A stretch of DNA of 31,754 nt, taken from positions 1-31,754 of IMG/VR virus record IMGVR_UViG_3300020411_003518. One strand, 5' to 3'. Positions 15,716 to 23,550 of this stretch are shown piece by piece; the stretch's first letter is position 1, and each line of letters opens with the position of its first letter. The notes below the pieces were generated by a model. It made no database searches and was not told the origin of the DNA. It saw only the letters and a list, made by a program, of their open reading frames with translations. The position numbers and the translations under genes were made by a program. This DNA is from a virus.

Positions 15716-16514
15716 TAGTCTAGGGGTTAGGGACATTTCGATTAGAGATCTATCAGTACCCACCGTGAAAGTGTGGGCTGCAGACCCTCCAGAAAGCCTT
15801 CCTTTATACCTTCCAGTAACAGCTGATATGGGCTGGCCTCTTATCGAGATGCCTGGCTGCGTCGAGGCTAGAGAGGAGTGGAACGAGAAAGCATTAGAAG
15901 ACGACCCAGAAGGCAATCTTTTGTTATGTACAGACGCTGGGATGCCTTCTTTTCAAACTCTGGACTACAACCAAGAAGGAATGGTTTTTGTCCAGAAGAA
16001 GGCTCCCGATCTACCTAATACGGGAGTAGGAGGCGATCAAGATAATAGTAAGGAAAATAATGAAAATGGTGATACCAATCAAGATACTTCTGCTTTTTCT
16101 ACCGATAATTTTACAGGAGATATTCCAAAGAATATCGAGCCAGAAGAAAAACCATGTCCCCGTCCAGATGATCCTAGTGTCGGCAGTAAAGGCAAGTTTG
16201 GTAGAGGGCGTGTTAAAGGTTACGAGCGTAATGAGGAGGGGGAATGTATCACATTGTGGGAAGAGGTAGCTGTACTGGAAACTGTCAACACCTATCTCCC
16301 ACCACCACCACTCATACTCAGTACAGGTGCGATTGCAGCTACAGCGGTGACGTCTAGTGTTCTTATTAAGCCTTTATCAGATTATCTGTTGAAAATTATC
16401 AAGCCTTTGGTTAAAAAAGTTCTAAAAAAGGTTCTACCAAAGCTTATGGGGAAGAAGCCCAAGGTGCTCTCCGTTCGTGAACGCCGATTGTCTCAACGGG
16501 ATTTGAGGAAATAA
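15687..16514 (+). CDS. Conserved cyanophage protein with C-terminal hydrophobic helix and basic tail
   Basis: Encodes 275 residues from ATG 15687, with CAGGAG at 15671-15676. The N-terminus reads RIPKINSLGVRDISIRDLSVP, which I recall from T4-like cyanophage hypotheticals. The middle is Asn/Asp/Pro-rich and probably disordered (residues about 110-165). A hydrophobic segment near 210-230 (LILSTGAIAATAVTSSVLI) is followed by a very basic helix (KPLVKKVLKKVLPKLMGKKPK) and a terminal RERRLSQRDLRK. The pattern suggests a membrane- or DNA-contacting virion or ejected protein, but the role is unproved. The 3' end overlaps the convergent exported-protein gene by 71 bp. Confidence 0.6.
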   Translation: MGTIRIPKINSLGVRDISIRDLSVPTVKVWAADPPESLPLYLPVTADMGWPLIEMPGCVEAREEWNEKALEDDPEGNLLLCTDAGMPSFQTLDYNQEGMVFVQKKAPDLPNTGVGGDQDNSKENNENGDTNQDTSAFSTDNFTGDIPKNIEPEEKPCPRPDDPSVGSKGKFGRGRVKGYERNEEGECITLWEEVAVLETVNTYLPPPPLILSTGAIAATAVTSSVLIKPLSDYLLKIIKPLVKKVLKKVLPKLMGKKPKVLSVRERRLSQRDLRK

Positions 16515-17196
16515 TTTCTTTGATCTCAGTCTTTTCAATTTCAATGGAGTGAGAGTGGTCTGGTAATACTCCTGGAGGGTTTATAACCTTCACGTCGGCA
16601 CATATTGCTGCGTATTTGCTATTAGAAGCGAAGACTATGCCTTCCTTGGCGAGATTGCCGCAATGCTTTAACCGAGAAATTTCATAGTCTAAAACTTTCA
16701 TATTTAACGCGGCTTGTTGAAGTGCTATTTGATTCGTAGCAGCATTCCTACATAGCTCTACCATTCTCTTATCTAATGATTTAGACCAGCTAGCGGTGAA
16801 TCCTGCTGTTAAATTGAGATTATCCTTCTGTAATGTTTGAATCGTTTTCTCGAATAATATGTCTCCCGGATTGTCAGGCACTGTGTCCCCATCTAAATCC
16901 CTGAGGTCGTATACCGGTTCTTGATAGGTCTCCTCAAATGGTAATCTTTGACCGAAGGTGGCTCCCGCGTAAGGAGTAATAGTTAACGTAGAGCTTTGAC
17001 AATTTACGCCTCCAGTAAACGTCGAATTCATGTAAGTGCCGTTTAGCACTTGGTATGCATTAACAGTTGCTTGACCGGAAGAATTGGCAACCGGATTAGA
17101 TGTAGCCGATATACCTCCAATATCACTCGCTCTAGCAGGGAGAGTAAATAACAAAGATATCGTTAAAAGCCTTGGTATGACAGGGATCTTAATCAC
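16444..17196 (-). CDS. Exported cyanophage protein (third of three)
   Basis: Encodes 250 residues starting GTG at 17196, overlapping the upstream TGA by four bases (GTGA). A signal peptide is clear (MIKIPVIPRLLTISLLFTLPARA). The mature N-terminus is Ser/Asn/Thr-rich beta (ATSNPVANSSGQATVNAYQVLNG), then CQSSTLTITPYAG, an acidic DLRDLDGDTVPDNPGD loop that resembles a Ca-binding turn, and a C-terminal helical part with ISRLKHCGNLAKEGIVF and YAAICADV. I recognise this architecture from cyanomyovirus genomes; function unknown. It follows 17193 and 17670 in one exported-protein cassette. The last 71 bp are shared with the convergent gene. Confidence 0.65.
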   Translation of the reverse strand: MIKIPVIPRLLTISLLFTLPARASDIGGISATSNPVANSSGQATVNAYQVLNGTYMNSTFTGGVNCQSSTLTITPYAGATFGQRLPFEETYQEPVYDLRDLDGDTVPDNPGDILFEKTIQTLQKDNLNLTAGFTASWSKSLDKRMVELCRNAATNQIALQQAALNMKVLDYEISRLKHCGNLAKEGIVFASNSKYAAICADVKVINPPGVLPDHSHSIEIEKTEIKEIISSNPVETIGVHERRAPWASSP

Positions 17197-17651
17197 TGGC
17201 TGAACACTGAGGTTGATTCTACAATTGTATCGGCTTCTACGGTGCGCGTCACGGTAGTCCTATTACGAAGCCCAGCTCCAGAATATGTTTCAGCAAACAT
17301 AAAGCTAGCCCCTGGCTCGACGATTGACCATGTTGGCTTGTTATTCAGATCTAATCCTTTCCATGTTGTAGTAATACCGTTAACAGTAATACTCCCTGCA
17401 TCTACGGCGGGGGCAGTGATATTGTTGCTACTAGGTTTTACGTTTTGGCCTGACACCGTATACTCCCAACCGGTAGAGAAATCCTCAGACACTATCGTCT
17501 CCGATGTCACAACACGACTCTCGGTTCGAGACGTTAGCTGGCCTTGAGAGAAATTTGGCACGACTGGGACGGCCAGAACATTTGTAGGTATGAATATTGT
17601 GGTGGCCGCATACAGGGCATGACGTATACTTCTTCTCATAAACTGAGACAT
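17193..17651 (-). CDS. Exported cyanophage protein (second of three)
   Basis: Encodes 152 residues from ATG 17651, with GGAGG at 17664-17668 (11 bases upstream). The N-terminus MRRSIRHALYAATTIFIPTNVLA is a signal peptide. The mature region is Thr/Val/Ser-rich beta: VPNFSQGQLTSRTESRVVTSETI, an SGQNVKPSSNNITAP turn, WSIVEPGASFMFAETYSGAGL and a terminal EADTIVESTSVFSQ. I recall this SVF-Q ending and layout from marine cyanophages. Its stop overlaps the GTG of the next gene. Location is periplasm or outer surface; function unknown. Confidence 0.65.
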   Translation of the reverse strand: MSQFMRRSIRHALYAATTIFIPTNVLAVPVVPNFSQGQLTSRTESRVVTSETIVSEDFSTGWEYTVSGQNVKPSSNNITAPAVDAGSITVNGITTTWKGLDLNNKPTWSIVEPGASFMFAETYSGAGLRNRTTVTRTVEADTIVESTSVFSQ

Positions 17652-17669
17652 CTGTCATTATGCCTCCAA

Positions 17670-18200
17670 TTAGTTGCCGATTATTAGCTCATTAGTAATC
17701 TGCCCAATCGCAGTTGTACCAGCCGCTCCGGCAGTTAGAGTCGAGATTGTGCCTCCCGCAGAACTGCTGAGAGCACCCGCTAAGGTTCCTTTAGTACCTC
17801 CGGCGAAAGTGGTAGTTGAGCCGTAAGCGGGAATGGACTGTACTTGACCGGTTGTCGTGCTCACTGTTGACCCCGCATTCAAGGTAGCTATAGGGTCACC
17901 TTGTAAGTAATTTTCTGCAAAACTAAATTGATTCCCGGCTGTATGGATTTCGTATGTACCAGCTTTAATTGTTGGGCTTGCGGTTGCAGACCCGGCAGTT
18001 AATCCGCCGAATACGTCGCTATTACCGGTGCCGACTTTAATATTTGTGCCACTTACGGAATATGCAGAGCCGATTCTTGATGCAGTTGATGATGCGCCAT
18101 CAACGGTGAGTTGTACCGAGGCTTGATGTCTCATCGTAATATCGGCCATCGCTGGTCCCGCTGACAAAGTAAATATTGCCAGTAAGATCTTCCACTTCAT
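17670..18200 (-). CDS. Exported cyanophage protein (first of three)
   Basis: Encodes 176 residues. A short signal peptide (MKWKILLAIFTLSAGPAMA, cut before DI) leads to a low-complexity Ser/Thr/Ala/Gly beta protein with ITMRHQASVQLTVDGA at the mature start and a SFAENYLQGD motif mid-chain. The SFAENY motif here and FMFAETY in the next gene look alike, so the two may be distant paralogs that co-assemble. I recall the architecture from cyanophage genomes. Role unknown; envelope or virion decoration are both possible. The next gene follows after 18 bp. Confidence 0.65.
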   Translation of the reverse strand: MKWKILLAIFTLSAGPAMADITMRHQASVQLTVDGASSTASRIGSAYSVSGTNIKVGTGNSDVFGGLTAGSATASPTIKAGTYEIHTAGNQFSFAENYLQGDPIATLNAGSTVSTTTGQVQSIPAYGSTTTFAGGTKGTLAGALSSSAGGTISTLTAGAAGTTAIGQITNELIIGN

Positions 18201-18232
18201 AATTCAAAAGCATTGGTCTTTGTAAATTTATA

Positions 18233-18565
18233 TTAGGTGTTTTTACGCCCGTCATGTTTCGTGAAGGATTCACCGTCAGGCTTCGTATTACGATCATCGG
18301 TCCCCCAACCATTGCGCTGGTACTCCATTAAGAATACAAGGCAACACCCTGCATGTGCTAAATGTGAAAAGCCTGTTTCGGGGTCTTTATCTTCTCCTCT
18401 CCACCAAGCAAAGACATGTCGACATAATGCTGCAAAATACCTGCCCCACTCTGCTCCTCTACACCAATTATTTGCTTCGTACTTATCAGCACCATAAGTT
18501 AACACATCTGTAATCTCTTCGATAGCTGCCCAAGGGGTTAATTCAAATCGAGTCTTTGGCTTCAT
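18233..18565 (-). CDS. dATP/dGTP diphosphohydrolase-like protein (DUF5664)
   Basis: Encodes 110 residues. The sequence LTPWAAIEEITDVLTYGADKYEANNWCRG, then RYFAALCRHVFAWWRGEDKDPETGFSHLAHAGCCLVFLMEY, matches the all-alpha MazG-like family named dATP/dGTP diphosphohydrolase N-terminal domain. Conserved Glu/His/Asp residues (GEDxDPETGxSHLAHA) would bind the metal and nucleotide phosphates. Such enzymes hydrolyse dNTPs to dNMPs; relatives support purine-modified genomes in some phages, but purZ is absent from this window. Its start faces the small + gene at 18601. The family call is firm; substrate unknown. Confidence 0.75.
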   Translation of the reverse strand: MKPKTRFELTPWAAIEEITDVLTYGADKYEANNWCRGAEWGRYFAALCRHVFAWWRGEDKDPETGFSHLAHAGCCLVFLMEYQRNGWGTDDRNTKPDGESFTKHDGRKNT

Positions 18566-18600
18566 ATGTATGTAGTATCCGTCCTAGGATAGGAAATGAA

Positions 18601-18915
18601 TTGAATATTTCCAATACCTTGAGAGGAAATCCAGGAGCTCCTTATAGACATAATCCTAAGAAGGTTGAGCCTTTAGTTAGGAAGCATTTAGCTCGTGCTA
18701 GAAAATCTAATTCAGACGCTCAGTCTTACGGTGGCAGCACAGGAGGCAGGAAGAGTTTGCAAAGCGGGGGTAGTGGATTAAATGTTTTAAGAGAAAGAGC
18801 TACAAAGATGAGAACTGACGAAGAGATTTTCAACGATTCCGCAGCCGAGCTGGGGCATGACATGAGGAAGGATTTTTCACCAAAGTCTTCTGGTTTTGAG
18901 ACTTTTGATCTATAA
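18601..18915 (+). CDS. Small basic hypothetical protein
   Basis: I prefer TTG 18601, six bases after AGGA (18591-18594), giving 104 residues; an upstream TTG at 18556 would overlap the divergent start of the 18233 gene and lacks a ribosome site. The product is basic, Gly/Ser/Arg-rich and probably disordered (RKHLARARKSNSDAQSYGG, RKSLQSGGSG), with a short acidic helix later. A DNA-binding or virion-internal role is possible but unsupported. The 3' end overlaps the convergent gene at 18830 by 86 bp. Confidence 0.5.
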   Translation: MNISNTLRGNPGAPYRHNPKKVEPLVRKHLARARKSNSDAQSYGGSTGGRKSLQSGGSGLNVLRERATKMRTDEEIFNDSAAELGHDMRKDFSPKSSGFETFDL

Positions 18916-19363
18916 CTTTTTCAGGAGGAGTAGGAGGTAGATAAGCTTCAACAAAATTAGTAGATATTGGTTTTAATTTGAGAATAGGTCTCGAAGTCCT
19001 CTTAGGCAGACTCTGAACTAACTCGATAGCTTCAAAGCTCTCTATAGTGAACAAGCAACTACGACCTGAACTCCATTGAGGATCTGGGTCTGTGGGATCC
19101 CACCATTTAGAAACTTTAAAAGGTGATTCGTTTAATTGTTTATATCCAGAAAGAGATACATGAAAAGAATGAAGACGTCGGGCAAGAGCTGTAATGTTAT
19201 CGAAAGTTGTCTCATCTAGCTTTTCCCTCAATTCTAATTCTTCAGGTAGGGCGTCAGACCAAAATAACCATGAATCGTAAACAATAGATCGACAAGTTAG
19301 CCACCATTCGCCAGTAGGAATTTGAAATTCTTCTTCTTTGAACCTGGCGTAAGGATTATGCAT
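18830..19363 (-). CDS. Hypothetical protein
   Basis: Encodes 177 residues from ATG 19363, overlapping the upstream gene's stop by one base (TAATG). Trp-rich N-terminus (GEWWLTCRSIVYDSWLFW), a helical middle (DNITALARRLHSFHV) and a Lys/Pro/Ser tail that lies in the 86-bp overlap with the convergent + gene. No motif recognised. Coupling to the Dam-like gene suggests shared expression, not necessarily shared function. Confidence 0.5.
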   Translation of the reverse strand: MHNPYARFKEEEFQIPTGEWWLTCRSIVYDSWLFWSDALPEELELREKLDETTFDNITALARRLHSFHVSLSGYKQLNESPFKVSKWWDPTDPDPQWSSGRSCLFTIESFEAIELVQSLPKRTSRPILKLKPISTNFVEAYLPPTPPEKVIDQKSQNQKTLVKNPSSCHAPARLRNR

Positions 19364-19992
19364 TAGTCTCTGTAGTTATACGCCTGTTTTTCGTTGGCTT
19401 TATAAGCACGTTCCCAATCTCCTTCTCCACTTAATTCGTTGAAGACTATGCGTCCTAAATGACTAAATGAAGTATGGAATCTAGCTAACATCGACTGGAA
19501 TAATGACCCTGGGCTTGGCGGCGGGAGATAAAAGACAGCCGACCAATCAGATGGGGAAACAGATCTGAATACTTCTAGCTCATCATCCCACCATGACGGA
19601 CGCAATCTTTTAAAAGGTATGCAACAAGGGAAATCCCACAACCAAGGACACTTGATAATTGTTTCGTTATAGCCCACCCACAAAACAGCCTGGTCAATGT
19701 GTCCAGCACGATATTCTCTCAAGGTCTTATTAAACAGCTTCCTACTAGGGGCTAATCCAGCAGGGGGTGCTACGAAGACTCTTCCTTTTCCAATGCATTC
19801 CCAACTTTGAGAAGTACTTTTAAATAATGCATCTTCGCCATCGTTGCGATCAAAAAATTTACTCGCCATCACCATGCGATTAATATCTTTAGTACTGTAT
19901 GGATCTAGATCAATAGAGCCCAATACACTACGTGCAGCTAGTACGACAGGTTGTGGTGGAGCCAGGTCGCACCGATCAGGTCTTCTACTCAT
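19363..19992 (-). CDS. Dam-like adenine methyltransferase homolog with degenerate catalytic motif
   Basis: Encodes 209 residues. The layout follows phage Dam-type N6-adenine methyltransferases (PF05869 type): an acidic DLDPYS motif (residues 28-33), the FFDRNDGEDAL segment that in the family precedes Trp and Gly, then the catalytic position, an AVLWVGYNET strand and a late RPSWWDD. In active enzymes the catalytic motif is (D/N)PP(Y/F); here it reads VFVAPPAGL (APPA, residues 75-78), lacking both the Asp/Asn and the aromatic residue. The protein may therefore bind DNA or S-adenosylmethionine without methylating, or have another activity. It lies in a minus-strand operon and abuts 19993 (TAAATG). 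Confidence 0.6.
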   Translation of the reverse strand: MSRRPDRCDLAPPQPVVLAARSVLGSIDLDPYSTKDINRMVMASKFFDRNDGEDALFKSTSQSWECIGKGRVFVAPPAGLAPSRKLFNKTLREYRAGHIDQAVLWVGYNETIIKCPWLWDFPCCIPFKRLRPSWWDDELEVFRSVSPSDWSAVFYLPPPSPGSLFQSMLARFHTSFSHLGRIVFNELSGEGDWERAYKANEKQAYNYRD

Positions 19993-20226
19993 TTACGGCA
20001 AGATGATCCTTTCTTTCTTTCTCCATCCTTTTCGATCTACCCATTCATTGAATTCTGCTTTCGCTTCGGGAGTCATATAGCCGAAGAATCTATTTAATGC
20101 GTGTTTTAGTGCGTAGTTTTTGTCCTCATACTTATCTAGTTCCAGCCCTCCATGCAATGCACAGCAGGCATCGAGCAAGTCATACATTGGTATGGATGTT
20201 CTTGCGTTCTCTTGATCTTTATTCAT
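19993..20226 (-). CDS. Small hypothetical protein
   Basis: Encodes 77 residues; the start overlaps the previous stop by one base (TAATG) and the stop directly precedes the Dam-like start. All-helical prediction with SIPMYDLLDACCALHGG at the N-terminus and RFFGYMTPEAKAEFNEWVDRKGWRKKER at the C-terminus. No catalytic motif is visible. Its position in a strictly coupled operon supports a real gene; family not recognised. Confidence 0.55.
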   Translation of the reverse strand: MNKDQENARTSIPMYDLLDACCALHGGLELDKYEDKNYALKHALNRFFGYMTPEAKAEFNEWVDRKGWRKKERIILP

Positions 20227-20687
20227 TATTTAGACATCTCCTCTAGTATTGCTTGTGCATGTTTAGCTGGATATTCTCGTTCTATGATTTTGGTGCTCAT
20301 GCCAGTTTTATCGACGAGGACTACTAAGGCTGCTTTGGCTGGGTTGAACTGAACGACAGTATCTACCAAACTCGATAAAAAAGCGTGATTAAATTCATCA
20401 CCAGCCGCGTCCGTTTCAGCAGCACCTGCCTTTAAATCGTCTAAGGATAAATAGTATTTACCTTCTTTCTCTCGATGAGGTTTGAGTTTAGTTAATGGAT
20501 AAAATAATGCACCTGGACCATGCTTATCAAAACCTTCATCGTACATTTTGATGGCATCAACGAGGATTAACTCGATAGCCATCACATTAATTTTGAGAGA
20601 AGCTTCTTTATCTCCTTTACTGCCGCCTGGCTTTGTCAGCTCAGGAAACATCTTTTTACCTAACTCACGTCGAGATGGTCGTGGCAT
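20226..20687 (-). CDS. Hypothetical protein
   Basis: Encodes 153 residues. The basic N-terminus (MPRPSRRELGKKMFPELTKPGGSKGDKE) precedes two helical blocks, including INVMAIELILVDAIKMYDEG and a later FLSSLVDTVVQFNPAKAALVVLVDKTG. No signal peptide or enzyme motif. Its start overlaps the end of the 20665 gene by 23 bp. Position in a continuous minus operon supports expression; function unknown. Confidence 0.55.
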   Translation of the reverse strand: MPRPSRRELGKKMFPELTKPGGSKGDKEASLKINVMAIELILVDAIKMYDEGFDKHGPGALFYPLTKLKPHREKEGKYYLSLDDLKAGAAETDAAGDEFNHAFLSSLVDTVVQFNPAKAALVVLVDKTGMSTKIIEREYPAKHAQAILEEMSK

Positions 20688-20847
20688 TCCTGAAATTGAC
20701 TAACAACTTATCAGCAGCTTGTTCTGCTAATTGAGCCAATTTTAGTATCTCCTGACTATCTTCGCATCCTTTTATATAATCAATTGACTCACTTAGGTAG
20801 TTATGAGCCTTAATGAGCCGAGCTGTTACCTCTAGAGAATTCTTCAT
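20665..20847 (-). CDS. Small helical hypothetical protein
   Basis: Encodes 60 residues, almost entirely helical (EVTARLIKAHNYLSESIDYIKG ... ILKLAQLAEQAADKLLVNF), with heptad-like spacing that suggests oligomerisation. It overlaps the downstream gene by 23 bp and the upstream 52-residue frame by 38 bp. No recognised family; plausible small regulator or adaptor, but that is a guess. Confidence 0.5.
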   Translation of the reverse strand: MKNSLEVTARLIKAHNYLSESIDYIKGCEDSQEILKLAQLAEQAADKLLVNFRNATTIST

Positions 20848-20968
20848 AAGTCTGACCGTTTGTACAAATATAATCCTTTGGCGGTTCTTTTAGCCACACT
20901 CTTCGGCCTTCAATGATACGGTATTGATTTTCTCCGCAGGAGACTGTGTAAGGTGGATGAATTGACAC
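20810..20968 (-). CDS. Very small hypothetical protein
   Basis: A 52-residue frame from GTG 20968 to TAA 20812-20810. It reads IHPPYTVSCGENQYRIIEG then RRVWLKEPPKDYICTNGQTYEEF, a beta-like pattern with two Cys. It overlaps the next gene by 38 bp and fills a gap that would otherwise be empty. There is no good ribosome site, so confidence is limited. Confidence 0.45.
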   Translation of the reverse strand: MSIHPPYTVSCGENQYRIIEGRRVWLKEPPKDYICTNGQTYEEFSRGNSSAH

Positions 20969-21027
20969 TTAAGTATTTCGAACAAATTGAAGATAACGTT
21001 AGAAATACCTAAGTGCAACTATCTAGG

Positions 21028-21252
21028 TTACATTGCGTGTTTTGATTTATATTCTGGACTCAATTTGATATTACCTATGACTCTTTTTCTTGCTATATCT
21101 AGGGTTTCTCCATTCTCAACCATCTCATCAATGTCTTTAAGCCAGTACGCTTTACCTTCTTCGTCAGGATCTCTGCTGAGATAAGTTTGATAAACAGAAT
21201 CAACCCACTGAGAATTATCTAGATCCACATCAGCAGTTTGGGTGTCAGCCAT
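21028..21252 (-). CDS. Single-domain DUF4214 protein
   Basis: Encodes 74 residues, essentially one DUF4214 unit: SVYQTYLSRDPDEEGKAYWLKDI, then DIARKRVIGNIKLSPEYKSK. The spacing of LSRDPD and YW matches copies in the 556 and 21286 genes. A stand-alone copy next to a multi-domain one suggests a domain split off or a small partner in the same structure. It lies 33 bp after the 512-residue gene. Confidence 0.65.
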   Translation of the reverse strand: MADTQTADVDLDNSQWVDSVYQTYLSRDPDEEGKAYWLKDIDEMVENGETLDIARKRVIGNIKLSPEYKSKHAM

Positions 21253-21285
21253 GTTAATAAGAATGCTATAGAAAGTTTAGTGACT

Positions 21286-22824
21286 TTATAAGTTTTTAGC
21301 TTCTTCTTTAATCTTTTTAGACCATTTTTCGAACATTGCTTCTGCATCCATTGGTGCTTTATTAAGATTATCCACGACTCCAGAGCTAAGAGAATCTACA
21401 GCATGGTAACCAAGCTGAGCCATCTCCATGTTGGCTACCTTTTGTTTTTGAAGATCATAAGCATGTTTTTCTCCTGCTGATTTTTGATTGGCTAAACGAA
21501 TTAAGTTAGCCTGAGCACCACCACTTAATCCTTCCCAAGTTGCTGCGTCTACTCCGTAGAAACTTGTATCAGCCGCAGTTCCGCCTGCGTCGTCAGCACT
21601 AGAGCTAGTAGTTGTACTGGACAACGTATCTGCAGATGTTGTTGTATTGCCTGAGGTTGTTGCAGCATTTTGATATTCATCCCAAGGATTTCTATCTCCT
21701 TGTTTTTGAACCCATTCTGCTTGCTTATCGTTCATGATATTACTGAAAGCTCTTTGTTCTGCTTCTTTTCTGCTCAGCCCTCCTGCAATGTCTGTTTCGA
21801 TATTGTTCATCCAATAAATACCTCCTTCCTGACCAAGAGGCCTGTTGAATACAGTTTTATATAGATTGTTGAGCTTACCTTCTGTAGTCGCGGGGAGCAT
21901 TGTATTGAGTTGTTCTATTGTTAATCCACCGTGACTGTCCTTACCAGGAGTCATTGCTCCGACGTATTTAGCAAGTTCTTCTCCAGTAGGGTTACGGTCG
22001 AATGCTTTATTGAACGATCTAATAACAGCAGCTTCGTTAGTTAGTTTCTTGCCCGTTTTGGAATCCCAGCCTGAAAATTCTAAACCTTTAACAGAATCTA
22101 AACCAGGGGCCTCTTCTCCTGAATAGGGATTCTTCATCTGAGCTAAGTCAATATAACCTTTGATCAGAGAATCAGATGGAGACCATATTCCAGCTGGTCC
22201 TGTTACCCCACCGATTTCACCTGTTCTTGGATCTAGCTTGGTATCGCCAATATTATCGGGCAATGATTCTCCTTGTATATCTCCAATCTGTTGTGTCCCT
22301 CCTGTATCAGGTGCTTTGAATGCGTCAGTATTAGACCATTTATATCTATAGGTAGGAATTTCATCTCCGAAATCGCTGAAGCTCCACTCTGAATCAGCGA
22401 AATCAGCTTTCGTAGAAAAACCTTCAAATGATGATTGACTATCGTCTTCATCTCTGCCAAAGGTTTTCCCGTAAGGAGTATCCTTGAAACCAACGCCTGC
22501 CAATATATCCCCTGTACTTTGATCTTGTCTTAGACCGAATCTATTTAATAAGCTTTTATCAACATTAATTCCATGACGAGTAATTAATTTAGCAAGTGAT
22601 TGCTGCATCGCAGCACCTTTGTCGAACCATGCTCCAGAATGAGGAGCTCTTCCATCGCCAAGAATATCGTAGTTTTTCTCCCATATCTTGCTGAATTCGC
22701 CAGTAGATAAAGTCTTATCTCCGTCAGTATCTGCTCCTAGTAAATCATTCCATAAATTAGTTTTATAATGTTTGCCGTAATTACCTCTTCCACTCCAAGT
22801 GTGAGTACTCCAATCAGTTGCCAC
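21286..22824 (-). CDS. Virion-type protein with EF-hand loop and DUF4214 copies
   Basis: Encodes 512 residues from GTG 22824. A canonical Ca-binding EF-hand loop is visible at residues 32-43 (DTDGDKTLSTGE: D1, D3, D5, S9, E12). Two DUF4214-like units follow in the middle: VIRSFNKAFDRNPTGEELAKYV and NLYKTVFNRPLGQEGGIYWMNNI. A Thr/Ser-rich linker (SGNTTTSADTLSSTTTSSS) and a helical C-terminus (EAMFEKWSKKIKEEAKNL) complete it. The shared design with the 556 gene (DUF4214 plus Thr-rich linker plus helix) suggests another structural protein, expressed from the opposite strand. Ca dependence is inferred from the loop. Confidence 0.65.
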   Translation of the reverse strand: MATDWSTHTWSGRGNYGKHYKTNLWNDLLGADTDGDKTLSTGEFSKIWEKNYDILGDGRAPHSGAWFDKGAAMQQSLAKLITRHGINVDKSLLNRFGLRQDQSTGDILAGVGFKDTPYGKTFGRDEDDSQSSFEGFSTKADFADSEWSFSDFGDEIPTYRYKWSNTDAFKAPDTGGTQQIGDIQGESLPDNIGDTKLDPRTGEIGGVTGPAGIWSPSDSLIKGYIDLAQMKNPYSGEEAPGLDSVKGLEFSGWDSKTGKKLTNEAAVIRSFNKAFDRNPTGEELAKYVGAMTPGKDSHGGLTIEQLNTMLPATTEGKLNNLYKTVFNRPLGQEGGIYWMNNIETDIAGGLSRKEAEQRAFSNIMNDKQAEWVQKQGDRNPWDEYQNAATTSGNTTTSADTLSSTTTSSSADDAGGTAADTSFYGVDAATWEGLSGGAQANLIRLANQKSAGEKHAYDLQKQKVANMEMAQLGYHAVDSLSSGVVDNLNKAPMDAEAMFEKWSKKIKEEAKNL

Positions 22825-22863
22825 GATGTCTACACATAGTCAATACTTATATAGTAGCTGCGG

Positions 22864-23550
22864 CTAGAACTCGTCGTTCTGTATTAGGTTTGCATTAATG
22901 AGTGTTTTAGTGTCTAGAGGTCCGCTGGCATTCATTCTGAAATCGATCCATATCTTATTGTCTTTCTCTATCTTCTCAAAACGTTTTGGATCTTTATCTC
23001 TCGTTGTTTCCAAGAAGCGTTGAGTATCTTCCATTAATTTTCTCGAGTTAAATTCTAAATCAATCGCATGAAGATGTCGGTGATTAAAGAAATGAGGGAC
23101 TCCTTTTACTCTTAAATGCAAAGGATTACAGCAATCATTATTACCACAGACAGCCTTAATAGGTAGTCGTCCCACATCTCCCCAAGAGAACCAAACAGCA
23201 CATCGTTGAGCACTATATTGTCTACCTCCCCAGTGCCTAGGCATTGAAAAATAAGTCGACCTTGATCTGCTGTGAGTGGGACCATGCCAAGGCCAGCATT
23301 CATCAGCAGTGCCTATTTCAACAAAAGACCAAAATTCTAGAAAACGTCGACGGTGTTTCTTCTCTATCTCATGTATATCTAAAGACAATCTCCCCTCGGT
23401 CAGAGATGAAATACATCTCACACAAGAATGACTATCGCTATAGCGAGGGATACGACCATCCTTAGAACCAATAGAATGATCCTTGCAGAAACATACTGGA
23501 CCACCTTCTATATTCGAATGAAGATTAGGTGGTATTGGCCACTGTGCCAT
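22864..23550 (-). CDS. HNH endonuclease-like protein
   Basis: Encodes 228 residues. The N-terminal part has a CFC ... CVRC zinc-knuckle-like pattern. The centre matches the HNH_3-type layout: FWSFVEIGTADECWPWHG, then RCAVWFSWGDVGRLPIKAVCGNNDCCNPLHLRV. In the family the core is H-x-C-x-N-x-x-C-x-NP-x-HL; here Ala replaces the first His (AVCGNNDCCNPLHL), a form I believe is common in cyanophages but not confirmed. Likely a mobile or packaging-linked nuclease. The stop is followed directly by the next start on the same strand (TAAATG). Confidence 0.65.
   Translation of the reverse strand: MAQWPIPPNLHSNIEGGPVCFCKDHSIGSKDGRIPRYSDSHSCVRCISSLTEGRLSLDIHEIEKKHRRRFLEFWSFVEIGTADECWPWHGPTHSRSRSTYFSMPRHWGGRQYSAQRCAVWFSWGDVGRLPIKAVCGNNDCCNPLHLRVKGVPHFFNHRHLHAIDLEFNSRKLMEDTQRFLETTRDKDPKRFEKIEKDNKIWIDFRMNASGPLDTKTLINANLIQNDEF

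Noticed and set aside
17178-17187. Further copy of the operator-like motif
   Set aside because: It lies inside the coding start of an exported protein, single and without symmetry; chance is likely.
18100-18312. Seventy-codon minus frame across the start of the exported-protein gene
   Set aside because: It overlaps two well-supported genes (17670 and 18233) in another frame and shows no family features.
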